The translations under genes and the position numbers were made by a program. A model generated the notes under the pieces. That model searched no databases. It was not told where the DNA came from and saw only the letters and a list, made by a program, of their open reading frames with translations. Shown in pieces: positions 53,210 to 62,162 of a DNA stretch of 64,000 nucleotides. The DNA is taken from positions 2,464,809 to 2,528,808 of the forward strand of contig NZ_LNUV01000006.1 in assembly GCF_001512285.1 (NCBI RefSeq). The letters are read 5' to 3'. This stretch comes from Arthrobacter sp. EpRS71 (GTDB lineage: Bacteria > Actinomycetota > Actinomycetes > Actinomycetales > Micrococcaceae). The stretch's first letter is position 1. The number at the start of each line of letters is the position of its first letter.

Positions 53210-54028
53210 TCAAACGGAGTCGGTGAAGTAATTACGGTATCGGTCAAGAATGATCTGCAACGCGGGAGTGAAATAGCCCTCCAGGCCGGTCAGGCGGGAG
53301 TACCCGTAGGAAGCCCCAATAAGCGCCAGGATAGACGTCGCAGCACAGTCTTCCGCCGGTCGTGGCCGGGCTGCAGAGAGTAGATCCAAGTAGCTGCTGC
53401 CCGGGTTCTTATTAACATACGGCTCCGCGGAGTCGATCGAGGGGTGGCTTGCGGCGGTATAGATGATCCACGCGAGGTACATGCTCTTGAGCCGGTCCTT
53501 GATCTCTCTCGGGCTCTTATCGATCGCATGCTTCAGCCGAGTGAGGTCCCAGAGGTTCTTGAAATCATCCGTTGGTGCGTCAATGTATTGCTGGAGTTGG
53601 TCAGCCAGCGCGTCGTTGAACGTCCAACCCTCGTGCTGAGCCGCGAGCAGCCTCTTGCTCGTGTCTTTTTTAGACAGCATGGCTACCTCGACTAACTTCC
53701 CCTCGCCGGCATCTGCCCAAACAAGGCGTATTGAGTGCTCAAGGGCGGATCGCAGAAGCGGAGCGGACTCGCTTCCGAATCCGCTTTTTTCGAGCTTGAT
53801 GGCAGCTTCGCCGCTGCGAAGCGTGCGTTGGAGCCAGCCCCAAGCAAGAACTGGTGCGGCCGCCCTGCGCTGCTCTTCCTCGGATTCACTATCAAGCCGC
53901 AGCGGCTGTGGCTTTGGTGCCTGATTAATCATGCGGACAAGACTCCGGTAGATCGCGTAGCCAGGATCCTTATCAGAATGGCTGGATGACCTCCGGGTCA
54001 ACTTGCGGGATTTCTTATTTGAACTCAT
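53210..54028 (-). CDS. DUF5677-like hypothetical protein
   Basis: The 272-residue protein is mainly helical with a basic N-terminus (MSSNKKSRKLTRRSS). The segment SAPLLRSALEHSIRLVWA near residue 90 is typical of DUF5677 and related helical families. SMYLAWIIYTAASHPSID near 185 resembles the second half of such domains. These proteins often sit in defence islands, but no activity is known. It is divergent from the HEPN-like gene. Confidence 0.65.
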   Translation of the reverse strand: MSSNKKSRKLTRRSSSHSDKDPGYAIYRSLVRMINQAPKPQPLRLDSESEEEQRRAAAPVLAWGWLQRTLRSGEAAIKLEKSGFGSESAPLLRSALEHSIRLVWADAGEGKLVEVAMLSKKDTSKRLLAAQHEGWTFNDALADQLQQYIDAPTDDFKNLWDLTRLKHAIDKSPREIKDRLKSMYLAWIIYTAASHPSIDSAEPYVNKNPGSSYLDLLSAARPRPAEDCAATSILALIGASYGYSRLTGLEGYFTPALQIILDRYRNYFTDSV

Positions 54029-54213
54029 TTCGCAAGCTTTTCAAGGAACTCGAAGTAGGTGGGGGATGAACTCCAGGTCGCGCAATCCCAATTGGTGGGT
54101 GCCGGTACAGGGCGGTGCGCATCAGATCCCTCACCGGCCACCCTTCTCCGAGCCCTCACTTGAGGCTCTGGCCGTCGGAAGTTTCAATGCGGGGCTCCGG
54201 CTAAGCTGCCGTC

Positions 54214-54681
54214 ATGAAACATTCGCGGGTCGCCCTCCCTGAGCCGAGCTATCTCGCCCGTATCGGTGAGATCGCATACACGATTTCCTCGATGGAGTGG
54301 ACGATCCTCGGTGACCTCCATCGACTCGTGGCCGCTCTGCCCGACGCTTTCACGCTCGATCGACTAGAGCCTGAAATGACGTCAGGGATTGCGACCAAGA
54401 TCAAGGCGGCTACTACCGATATGACAGACGGACCAACGAAGGAGTACCTGGTTGCTGTCTACCTCGCGCTCTACGCGGCTGCTGCAATTAGAAACGACGT
54501 GCTTCATGCCCGCCCAGCTACACACCCAAGTAACTCTCAACGCTTGATGCGTGCAGAGACAACGAACAGACGGACCACCGGCGCGCGCTTCTGGATCGAC
54601 GATGAGTGGTTCGACGAAGCTATCGTCAAGCTGAACGACCTACTGACAGCAATCAATGACCGGCGGCCACCCTTCAGCTGA
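54214..54681 (+). CDS. HEPN-like small protein
   Basis: The 155-residue helical protein carries RNDVLHARPAT near residue 98, which fits the R-x4-H motif of HEPN ribonuclease folds (R-N-D-V-L-H). Before it, KEYLVAVYLALYAAAAI forms the expected helix. No partner nucleotidyltransferase is seen nearby. The start (ATG 54214) lacks a strong ribosome site. It may be an RNase-type effector or simply a scaffold-like protein. Confidence 0.6.
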   Translation: MKHSRVALPEPSYLARIGEIAYTISSMEWTILGDLHRLVAALPDAFTLDRLEPEMTSGIATKIKAATTDMTDGPTKEYLVAVYLALYAAAAIRNDVLHARPATHPSNSQRLMRAETTNRRTTGARFWIDDEWFDEAIVKLNDLLTAINDRRPPFS

Positions 54682-54795
54682 TCTCAACGAGCATGTGGAA
54701 ACGTTCCGACAGACCATTTCCATTAGAGGATCCCTCAGCGTACGCATGCACGCAATCTCCTCGGGAACGGGAGTCCACCAAAAATGAACGAGGGA

Positions 54796-56427
54796 TCAAG
54801 ATCCGGTGGGATTGCCGACCGGGACGTCAAGGGCAGCTCGCAGCACCGAATTTGATGCAATGGAGACGAGGGCAGCTCGTTGGTAGTCGCTTACCGATCG
54901 AAATCCGAGCGCCCCAGCGATCTCGTTCCTCACGCTGGTATTTCTGATCGGAAGGAGCCTCACCAGCTCGTCGTATTTCCTGTTTTCGAGATATTCTCGC
55001 AACTCGCTCAGAATCTCTGTGTATGGAGACGAGATGGTGATCGTGATGTCGGCACTCCCGACTGTTTCAGGCATGTGAGCAACCAACTTTCGCGCCAGCG
55101 CATCTTTGGCAAGCTTCGCAGCCAGCCTTTCCAGTGTGCCAGGACTACCAAGCGTATTCATTGCCCTCCCCTCAGCGTCGGCCAGGAGCTCATCCCTATC
55201 GCGGCCGAGGGTCTGGGCCTGCTTGGTGGCGACGTCCCGTAGTACTTGTGATTCGAAATAGAGATTCTCGATCTCACTTACTGGGAGAACATGAATGCCA
55301 CGGTTTACCAAGGACTCGCGCTCCTCAATGGTCCGTCCATCACCGTCGACCAGCCCTACCGCGTTTACCCAATGATGGTCTTGGCTCTCGCGGAGACCGG
55401 TCACCGAGCGGATGACCATGTCGCAACCTCCACTCGGGACGAGGAACCAGTCAGGAAAAAGCACCCGGTAAAGTGCCAGGTCCAAGCTCGCGCTATCGCC
55501 CTCGATGAAGAGCACCTGCCGACGACCGCCAAGAATTGCTCGCCGCGCAGTTTCCGATAGTCCGTCTGCTGCAGGAATCTTATGGATGTCCCAGTGGACG
55601 GGCTTCTCTCCCTCCCACTTCACACCAAGGACACTGAAAGTCTCACCTTGTTTAATCGAGAGGTTTGAGGCGAGATCAAGGTCGTGTGTGAGTACGACGA
55701 AAGCACAGTCTGCTCGCGCTGCAATTATCGCTTCGATAAGACCCGCTGAAATTGAACGGTGAAGATGACGCTCTGGTTCGTCAATGATGATGGTTGTGCC
55801 AGGTGCGGCGGTAAGGACGTCAGCGGCAAGGAACAGAGCACTTTTCTCACCGTCGGACATGAGGTAGATCGGATAACTTGAGCCCAGGCTTTTGTGCTGA
55901 GCGACAAAATTATCCGATTCGGTCACACTGAGTTCGATATGCAGCCCTGCGCGTTCTAGCAACGTGTTGAGCGTGTCGAACAATCGACTCCCAACGGCGG
56001 AATCGACGTCCGCCCGACTTGCACCGCCGTCGTATAGGGCAGCTACTCTCCGGCTTTCAGAGTTAATACGGCCGAGCAGGTCGAACAAGGCAATGCTCGA
56101 TCGTCGTGAATCCGCGTGATCGATATAGCGCGAATCTGTGGCCCGATCCCAGTGACCCATCGTTGAAACGTACGACTCACGATCCGCGGAGCTAATCGCC
56201 GGCCCAGCATGCTGGAACCAAAGTTTCCTCTGAGCCAAAACCCGCTTAAGAGGTGCAAGTGGCGCATTGATGGACATCCAAGACGCTAACGCAGACTTTC
56301 CCGAGCCATTGGCCCCAAGAATCGTCAAGACCTGGCCAGCGCGAACTTCCACACTCAGAAATTCTCCCGATGTAACTGGTAGCTCCCATTGAGCTAGCGG
56401 GATAGCAATCTCGGCAATCTGAGTCAT
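54796..56427 (-). CDS. ATPase-DUF4435 (TOPRIM-like) fusion, PARIS-like
   Basis: The 543-residue protein joins two domains. An ABC-type ATPase comes first: Walker A GANGSGKSA near residue 38, signature LMSDGEKSALFLAADV near 190, Walker B TIIIDEPERHLH near 212 and H-loop VVLTHD near 242. A DUF4435-type TOPRIM domain follows: VLFIEGDSASLDLAL near 306 and AVGLVDGDGRT (D-x-D) near 362. That is the composition of the PARIS anti-phage system, AriA (ATPase) plus AriB (DUF4435), which also occurs as one fused protein. OLD-family nucleases have a similar plan and are the main alternative. It sits between a HEPN-like gene and a resolvase. Confidence 0.8.
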   Translation of the reverse strand: MTQIAEIAIPLAQWELPVTSGEFLSVEVRAGQVLTILGANGSGKSALASWMSINAPLAPLKRVLAQRKLWFQHAGPAISSADRESYVSTMGHWDRATDSRYIDHADSRRSSIALFDLLGRINSESRRVAALYDGGASRADVDSAVGSRLFDTLNTLLERAGLHIELSVTESDNFVAQHKSLGSSYPIYLMSDGEKSALFLAADVLTAAPGTTIIIDEPERHLHRSISAGLIEAIIAARADCAFVVLTHDLDLASNLSIKQGETFSVLGVKWEGEKPVHWDIHKIPAADGLSETARRAILGGRRQVLFIEGDSASLDLALYRVLFPDWFLVPSGGCDMVIRSVTGLRESQDHHWVNAVGLVDGDGRTIEERESLVNRGIHVLPVSEIENLYFESQVLRDVATKQAQTLGRDRDELLADAEGRAMNTLGSPGTLERLAAKLAKDALARKLVAHMPETVGSADITITISSPYTEILSELREYLENRKYDELVRLLPIRNTSVRNEIAGALGFRSVSDYQRAALVSIASNSVLRAALDVPVGNPTGS

Positions 56428-56640
56428 GCTCCGATCGTACGGGAGAGATCAGACGGGGAATCAGCAGGCTAATGCAAGATGCCCTTAAGTCGGTCCCTCA
56501 GCGTGCATCCATGAAGTCGGATCCGGGACGCCGTCGAATCACGACCCCGGCATGTACCTAAGACCCGCACGGTGAAATGCACGATGACGGGGCGGATAAC
56601 AGCAACCTGCCTGCTCTCTGCGTCCATCTCATCAATGGAT

Positions 56641-56775
56641 CCTTTGATAAGAACCGCAGGGCTGGGCCTGGTTGAGGATTCCGGCTCGCGGATTTCCTGC
56701 ATGTCGATTGTCCCAACAATGTGTCTCACTAAGGTATTCTCAGCATCACTCCTATTTGTCCTTTGATAAGACCCG
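56641..56775 (+). promoter_or_regulatory. Candidate res site: 17-bp direct repeats 118 bp apart
   Basis: TCCTTTGATAAGAACCG at 56641 and TCCTTTGATAAGACCCG at 56759 differ at one base. They lie directly upstream of the resolvase at 56784, and their spacing equals the usual span of a res site. They probably mark the outer resolvase-binding sites. Confidence 0.55.
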
Positions 56776-56783
56776 GAGAAGTG

Positions 56784-57362
56784 ATGGCACGCCTTGGATA
56801 CGCCCGCGTCAGCCTGGCTGACCAAAACACCGATTTGCAGATCCGGGAACTGGAAGCAGCCGGGTGCGAGCGAATCTATAAAGACCAAGGGATCAGCGGG
56901 ACGCGGGTAAGTCGTCCGGAGCTGGACCGGATGCTTGACCGTCTCGGCCCAGGGGATGAGGTCGTGGTGTGGAAGCTGGACCGGTTGGGACGAAACACGC
57001 GCCACCTGCTCGAGCTCTTGGATGATTTCAAGGTGCGAGGCATCAAGTTCCGTTCCCTAAGGGATGGCATCGCCACTGACCCAGCCAGCGAGGTCGGGGG
57101 AGCAATGGCCCAGGCGATGGTCACCATCATTTCCGCTTTCGCCCAGCTTGAACGAGACCAGCTTTCCGAGCGCACCAAGGCCGGCATGGCGGCTGCAGCT
57201 TCTAACGGACGCAAAGCAGGCCGCCGGGAAATCACGACAGACCACGAGAAGGTCAAGAGGGCACATGAACTGAAAGCTCGCGGTCTCAAGCCGACGGACA
57301 TCGGAAAGATCATCGGAACCAGCCGTGCCACCGTCTACCGATACCTAGGCATGGACTCCTGA
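56784..57362 (+). CDS. Serine recombinase/resolvase of TniR/TnpR type
   Basis: I start at ATG 56784 (192 aa), five bases after GGAGAAG. The catalytic serine is in YARVSLADQNTDLQ near residue 9. Arginines are in VVWKLDRLGRNTRHLLEL near 65, then AQLERDQLSERTKAGM and a C-terminal HTH (GLKPTDIGKIIGTSRATVYR). It is only distantly like the family at 27216. A Tn402/Tn5053-type transposon end lies 107 bases after its stop, so it is probably the resolvase of a decayed transposon of that group. Confidence 0.9.
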   Translation: MARLGYARVSLADQNTDLQIRELEAAGCERIYKDQGISGTRVSRPELDRMLDRLGPGDEVVVWKLDRLGRNTRHLLELLDDFKVRGIKFRSLRDGIATDPASEVGGAMAQAMVTIISAFAQLERDQLSERTKAGMAAAASNGRKAGRREITTDHEKVKRAHELKARGLKPTDIGKIIGTSRATVYRYLGMDS

Positions 57363-57468
57363 GCCACAGGGGTAACTGTCCCGGAAGTTGTCTTTGTGAC
57401 TGCTGTTCACGGCAGATGATTTGGGACAACATCTGGGACGGAAATATTACGCGGAGGCCGTCCGCCGG

Positions 57469-57519
57469 TGTCGTTTTCAGAAGATGACTGCACTGAATGT
57501 CAGAAGTCGACTGCACTGA
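57469..57519. mobile_element. Tn402/Tn5053-family transposon end (IRt-like)
   Basis: The sequence begins TGTCGTTTTCAGAAGATGAC and contains two repeats, TCAGAAGATGACTGCACTGA at 57477 and TCAGAAGTCGACTGCACTGA at 57500. These match, from memory, the outer end of tni transposons, TGTCGTTTTCAGAAG followed by 19-bp TniA-binding repeats. No tniA/tniB/tniQ of that type and no second end are present, so the element is a remnant or extends unrecognised to the left. Confidence 0.75.
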
Positions 57520-57833
57520 CGATTGTGTGCCGTAGGAGGATCCTTCACCGGACACCCGTTCCATCGGCCGCCTACCTCAACTGTTGTGTTCGGCCAGTTT
57601 CACAATAAAAGGATGCCATCGCGTTCCAATGTGAACAATCCGTCGGCGACTCCCTGCGCCTGGGGCGCGCCGCAAGATTTGGCGAAGAACCGCGGAGAGA
57701 GTCCGAGTCGCTCTTCGCGCCCAATATCGAAAACATCCACATCGAATGGTTCGTGCCACTCCCCAGAAATCCACTGCTAGATCCCCCTGATCTGTGCCTC
57801 CTTCATGGACAATATGCTTCTCTCACAGTCCTG
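57520..57833. other. Stretch between transposon end and kinase, no gene seen
   Basis: About 310 bases hold only short ORFs with no motifs. The kinase gene ends at 57834 on the minus strand, and I see no strong terminator hairpin. Confidence 0.35.
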
Positions 57834-59585
57834 TTACCTCTCCAGGCAGGCAATGGACTCAGGACCGCCTGGCGATGCGGAGCCATCTGCGCGGACGATG
57901 ATGACCTGGAGGCAAACAGGCAATTCCAAGCCCCACACAGTTGTGGTGGGTTCGCCGTCAAGAGTGGTTTTGTATTCGCCTTCGAATTTGGCGGACTTAT
58001 CCCGATATTTGTAGGTGTCACCCCGTTGTGGCTGCGGATTCTTCCAATGGAAGTCAACAAGGTCCGGATCCCCGGGATGGCGCTCAGCGAATAACCCCTC
58101 CACTTCCGGAACGCCGCCATCGCCCAGAGGGTCAGCCGGCTCCTTGCTTGTCGTTTCTGTGGGTGCCACCTTTGACTGCGCCTGGGCGCCCAACACCACT
58201 CCCACCACAATGGCCACTACCAGCACTGCCGCGCCAGTGGCGGCAAACCACAGGTTGCGCTTGCTGTGATCTGCCGACGGAGCATCCTCCTGCGTGACCG
58301 GGGAGGCCCCGGAGGGGGCGTTGGAGCGGCTGACGGTTGCGCCAAGATCGTCCTGCGGACGTGAGGGCTGCCAGCCACGCAGCACTGTGGACTCTGCCGT
58401 GTCAGGCTCGGCGGGAGCGTTTTGGCTGCCGGGGGCCGCGTACGACGACAGCGCCGTGAACGACTCCGCGGCGGTGGCACCTCCCCGCGACTGGACAGTT
58501 TGCGGAGGGTGGCTGGATTGAGCGGGCGGCTGAGCTGGTTGAGCAGGCTGCTGGGTGGCGCCGGGAACCGTGGACGGGAAGGTTCGCGCCGGGAAAGTGG
58601 GCGCTGAGCCTGTGGTGGCGGTTCCTGAGGCGTCGGGATCGATCGAAGCGATGCTCCGGACCCGGGTTTCCTCGAAGTTGTCGTCCGGGTGCTGGTCGTC
58701 CCCGTGCCCGGGTTCTTCCAGAACCTCGAATGGCGTCACAGACAGGTTCAGTTCAGCCTGGATCCGCTGCAGTGCAAGCGCGAAAGCGTGCGCCGAGGAA
58801 TAACGGGATTCCGGTGACTTGGCCATGGACGTGGCAAGAACGAGTTCCAGGGACTCCGGAACGTCGGCACGGCCCAGCCTGGGCAGTGGTGAGTTGGTGA
58901 TGCGGGAGATCAGTTCCCGCTGCGAGTTGTCCTGTCCCGGGAGGACAAAGGGCGAACGACCCGCCAGCAGCGTGTACAGCGTTGCACCCAGGGCCCAAAT
59001 GTCCACAGGAACACCATCAACGGCACCTCCGCGGAACTGCTCCGGCGGAGACCACGGGATGGACATGCCGGCGTCGTCCTCGGTGTCAGCGCCGATGGTG
59101 CCGGAGATACCAAAGTCAGTCAGGGCAGGCCGGTTGTAATCGGTGACGAGGATGTTGGCAGGCTTGATGTCCCGGTGCACAATTCCTGCCCGGTGAGCGG
59201 TCTCGACGGCGGAAGCCACCTGGATGCCGACGGCCAGGACCTCATCCACGCTGAAGCGCTGGCGACGATAGCGGACGTCGAGGCTCGGCCTGGAGCAGTA
59301 CTCCATGGCGAGGTACGAGTGTCCGTTCTCGGTGATCTCGGCTTCGAAGATCGTCACGATGTAAGGGTGCGAGGACAACTGCGCCATGAGGTTCGCTTCG
59401 GACTCGAAACGGCGGCGGGCCCCTTCGGTCTTCAAATCGGACAACAGCACCTTGACCGCTACTTTTCGGCGCGGTCGATCCTGCTCATAAAGGTAGACAT
59501 CCGAGAAGCCACCGGAGCCGAGCAGGCTGATGTACTTAAAACCCGGGATGGGTGGAGGCGGCGCGGGGGGCCTCTTGGAACTCAA
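57834..59585 (-). CDS. Membrane Ser/Thr protein kinase (PknB-type)
   Basis: I start at the TTG at 59585 (583 aa): it overlaps the FHA stop (TTGA) and follows GAGGAG by five bases. The kinase domain has the Gly loop GSGGFSDVY, VAVKVLL lysine, HRDIKPANIL and LTDFGISG between residues 18 and 165. A long Pro/Gln/Ser/Thr-rich linker leads to one membrane helix (LWFAATGAAVLVVAIVVGVVLG, near 485) and a small exported domain. This is the actinobacterial PknB plan without PASTA repeats. Coupling with an FHA protein suggests that the latter reads its phosphothreonines. Confidence 0.92.
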   Translation of the reverse strand: MSSKRPPAPPPPIPGFKYISLLGSGGFSDVYLYEQDRPRRKVAVKVLLSDLKTEGARRRFESEANLMAQLSSHPYIVTIFEAEITENGHSYLAMEYCSRPSLDVRYRRQRFSVDEVLAVGIQVASAVETAHRAGIVHRDIKPANILVTDYNRPALTDFGISGTIGADTEDDAGMSIPWSPPEQFRGGAVDGVPVDIWALGATLYTLLAGRSPFVLPGQDNSQRELISRITNSPLPRLGRADVPESLELVLATSMAKSPESRYSSAHAFALALQRIQAELNLSVTPFEVLEEPGHGDDQHPDDNFEETRVRSIASIDPDASGTATTGSAPTFPARTFPSTVPGATQQPAQPAQPPAQSSHPPQTVQSRGGATAAESFTALSSYAAPGSQNAPAEPDTAESTVLRGWQPSRPQDDLGATVSRSNAPSGASPVTQEDAPSADHSKRNLWFAATGAAVLVVAIVVGVVLGAQAQSKVAPTETTSKEPADPLGDGGVPEVEGLFAERHPGDPDLVDFHWKNPQPQRGDTYKYRDKSAKFEGEYKTTLDGEPTTTVWGLELPVCLQVIIVRADGSASPGGPESIACLER

Positions 59586-59956
59586 AGAATCTCCTCGAAA
59601 CGCAATGAAATGTTGTCGCCCAGCTCGGCGATGTCGCCGTCCAGCAGGATGGCCATTTCGTTTTGGGCAAGCCGGCGGGGTGCCTGGCCTTCCCGGATGA
59701 GCACGGTGCCGTTGGTTGCCTTCAGGTCGCACAACATGACGTGCCAACCCTCAAGCCGGACCTCCACATGGGAACATCCCAAACCTAGCTCTAAACTAGC
59801 TGCCAATGTCAGTGACTTCACCCCGGTCTCCATCCGAGACAGGACCTTGTCTCCGACTTTGAGACCTGGGGCGCCGCCGTGGAGAAGATGCATTGTAGTA
59901 ATGGTGCTGCCTAACGCCGCCGAATAAAGATTTAGATCCACTTTCGCACAAGCCAA
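59582..59956 (-). CDS. FHA-domain protein, possibly 5'-truncated
   Basis: The C-terminal half matches an FHA core: CSHVEVRLEGWHVMLCDL, then KATNGTVLI (N-G-T). The usual GR strand is degenerate (LSRMETG) and SRSH is CSH, so phosphothreonine binding may be reduced. The frame opens with TTG at 59956, but an ATG at 59893 (MHLLHGG) is as likely, giving 103 residues. It may be the 3' remnant of a longer FHA gene. It is coupled to the kinase downstream. Confidence 0.75.
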   Translation of the reverse strand: MACAKVDLNLYSAALGSTITTMHLLHGGAPGLKVGDKVLSRMETGVKSLTLAASLELGLGCSHVEVRLEGWHVMLCDLKATNGTVLIREGQAPRRLAQNEMAILLDGDIAELGDNISLRFEEIL

Positions 59957-59985
59957 TCAAGCCGGCCTGGGGCTATGCCACCGAG

Positions 59986-60013
59986 TGTCCCATTTCCAAG
60001 GAAGTGGGACACT
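59986..60013 (-). terminator. Hairpin between the small hypothetical gene and the FHA gene
   Basis: GTGTCCCA and TGGGACAC, extended by TTCC/GGAA, form a stem with a short AA-containing loop. It lies after the stop of the gene at 60046 on the minus strand. Confidence 0.6.
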
Positions 60014-60045
60014 GCTCTTCGTCTGAGCCTGACTGCAGTTGCGTG

Positions 60046-60246
60046 CTAGTCGTCCTGCAGGTCTTCGACGGCCCAGGTTAGGAGGGTGAGCTCGAAAGGA
60101 TGCGGTCTGAGGGCTTCGTGCACATAGGCGTCCAGTTCCAAGGCGTTGGCGTTTCCTCCCTCCGCCCAGTATTTGATCCATAGCTGCTCCAGCGTGAAGC
60201 CGTCCTGCTCAAGCAGGTTGCGTGCTGTCTGCCTCGGGTCGCTCAT
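60046..60246 (-). CDS. Small conserved-looking hypothetical protein
   Basis: I start at ATG 60246 (66 aa, MSDPRQTARNLL). The product is acidic and helical (GFTLEQLWIKYWAEGGNAN, then LDAYVHEALRP), a pattern I associate with small proteins common in Arthrobacter genomes. No function is known. It sits between the MFS promoter region and the FHA/kinase pair. Confidence 0.65.
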   Translation of the reverse strand: MSDPRQTARNLLEQDGFTLEQLWIKYWAEGGNANALELDAYVHEALRPHPFELTLLTWAVEDLQDD

Positions 60247-60507
60247 TCCTGAATTCCCAGCGCTCTTTACGGGCCTCCTGCGCACTGACTAAATCATCAG
60301 TCTGCTTACTAATTAACGTACAGGGGCTCGCTTTCCGGAACAACCAGGCCGTGATGCGGGCAAAAGCCATGTCCCAAAAACCCGTGGATCCTCGAAGGCG
60401 GGACACCCAAGGGGGTGCCTGTGCCTACTTCAGCAACCTCCGGCACTTCAGGCGGCGCTGAGCGCCGGATCTTTTGTGAGGGCGTCTGCCGCGAAACACG
60501 CATCCTA

Positions 60508-60576
60508 ATACCCACCCGGGGTACCAAGCATGCGAGTTGATGAATTATTGACACCCATACCCCCTATGGGTATACC
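60508..60576 (+). promoter_or_regulatory. Promoter with two CsoR/CstR-like operators
   Basis: TTGACA (60548) and TATACC (60571) are 17 bases apart. Overlapping them is ATACCCCCTATGGGTAT (60557), with the ATACCC-N5-GGGTAT form of CsoR/CstR operators. A second, weaker copy, ATACCCACCCGGGGTAC, lies at 60508. Binding would cover the promoter. No CsoR-family gene is in the window. Confidence 0.75.
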
Positions 60577-60620
60577 CTGCATCTAGTCGGTATCTCCGGC
60601 AGTTCTCAGGAGGAAGTTAA

Positions 60621-62051
60621 ATGTCTACCCATCCACCCCTATCGCCGGCGAAGCGCTGGCTGGGCCTGGTGTTGATCGCTACGGCGCAGTTCGTCGTCAT
60701 TATGGACACCTCGATCATTGGTGTCGCTCTGCCCGATATTCAAAAGGACCTTGGATTCACGCCGGAATCGCTGTCATGGGTCTTCAACGCGTACGTTGTG
60801 GCCTTCGGTGGGCTGCTCTTGTTGGGAGGTCGTCTCTCGGATGTCTTCGGCGCCCGGAAGATCTTTGCGTTGGGTTGGATCATCCTCATCGCGGGCTCGT
60901 TGCTGGCCGGGGCGGCCAACAGTGTCGGCGTGGAGATCGCAGGCCGTGCTATCCAAGGTGCCGGGTCTGCGTTGATTGCGCCTGCGGCTCTTACTCTGTT
61001 GATGATGCTGTTCGGCGGTACGTCCGACCTTCCGAAAGCATTTGCTGTCTACGGCGCAGCGGCGCCCATCGGTGGCACTGCGGGGGTTTTCCTCGGTGGA
61101 GTGTTGACGGAGTACGCCAGCTGGCCTTGGGTGTTCTACGTAACCATCCCGATCGCTGTCTTCGTTCTCGCATTCACGGCAACGTCGCTTCCCCGGACCG
61201 TGAAAAAGGCGTCCGGATCCATCGACGTCGCCGGGGCGCTCACCGTTACTGGCGGGCTGGCCGCGGTTGTCTACCCCGTTGTTAATGCACCTGAAGTTGG
61301 TTGGCTCACTGTCCCCACCCTCAGCATCCTGGCTGGCGGTCTTGTCCTGCTGGTGATTTTCTTCATCATCCAGGCGCGAAGCCGTAATCCTTTGATGCGT
61401 CTGGGCTTGCTCCGAGCACCCCTGCTGGGGGCTGCCAACGGTGCACAACTGCTGCTGGGTGCTGCATGGGTGTCCATGTGGTTCTTCCTGAACCTCTACC
61501 TGCAGCAGGTCCTGGGCGCGACTGCGTTCGCGGCCGGCGCCGCGCTCCTGCCGATGACCGGTCTTGTGGTTCTCGTCATGATCGCGTGGGCTCCACGGCT
61601 CCAGGGCAGGTTCGGTGCGAAATCGCTGATTGTTAGCGGCTTGCTCTTGTTGGCTGCAGGGCTCGTGTGGCTTTCCTTCGTCCGCCCGGACGGTAACTAT
61701 GCTGTCGACGTTCTTCCCGCATCGCTCCTGGCTGCCCTTGGAATGTCACTGGCGTTCGTCCCCTCCCTGGGCACTGCCATTAACGCGGCCCCGCCTGCTG
61801 AAACCGGCGTTGCTTCGGGGCTGGTGAGCACCAGTTACCAGATCGGGTCCGCACTTGGACTCGCAGTTCTCACGGCAATCGTTTACGGCATCTCCGGCAC
61901 CGACCCCTCCCGGGTAGAGCTGACCCAAGGGTATTCCGCAGCCTTCATCGGCGCAGGAATCCTCGCCCTGGTCGGAGCCGTCATCACAGGCTTTGCAATG
62001 AAAAAGCCTCGGTCATCCACGCCGGCAGCGGACGAATCGATCTCGGTGTAA
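60621..62051 (+). CDS. MFS drug-type transporter (DHA2, 14 helices)
   Basis: The 476-residue protein has about 14 hydrophobic helices. DHA2 signatures are visible: QFVVIMDTSIIGVALPDIQ in helix 1, GGRLSDVFGARKIF between helices 2 and 3, and APIGGTAGVFLGGVLTEY (motif C) in helix 5. AGGAGG precedes the ATG. Such proteins export toxic compounds by proton antiport. A CsoR/CstR-like operator overlaps the promoter, which points to copper- or sulfide-type stress as the signal. A stress protein follows. Confidence 0.9.
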   Translation: MSTHPPLSPAKRWLGLVLIATAQFVVIMDTSIIGVALPDIQKDLGFTPESLSWVFNAYVVAFGGLLLLGGRLSDVFGARKIFALGWIILIAGSLLAGAANSVGVEIAGRAIQGAGSALIAPAALTLLMMLFGGTSDLPKAFAVYGAAAPIGGTAGVFLGGVLTEYASWPWVFYVTIPIAVFVLAFTATSLPRTVKKASGSIDVAGALTVTGGLAAVVYPVVNAPEVGWLTVPTLSILAGGLVLLVIFFIIQARSRNPLMRLGLLRAPLLGAANGAQLLLGAAWVSMWFFLNLYLQQVLGATAFAAGAALLPMTGLVVLVMIAWAPRLQGRFGAKSLIVSGLLLLAAGLVWLSFVRPDGNYAVDVLPASLLAALGMSLAFVPSLGTAINAAPPAETGVASGLVSTSYQIGSALGLAVLTAIVYGISGTDPSRVELTQGYSAAFIGAGILALVGAVITGFAMKKPRSSTPAADESISV

Positions 62052-62110
62052 CACGCAGGAAAGTTCAGCAACCTGCGCTCGACAAGCTGCAGGCACGGCT
62101 CCACAACAGA

Positions 62111-62140
62111 GGTGTCTGGGCGCAATTGGGCTCAGACACC
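62111..62140 (+). terminator. Hairpin between the MFS and stress-protein genes
   Basis: GGTGTCTG pairs with CAGACACC (8 bp) across a 14-base loop, just before the ribosome site of the stress-protein gene. It may attenuate read-through from the transporter gene. Confidence 0.5.
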
Positions 62141-62162
62141 AATTACTAGAGAGGAAACGCAC

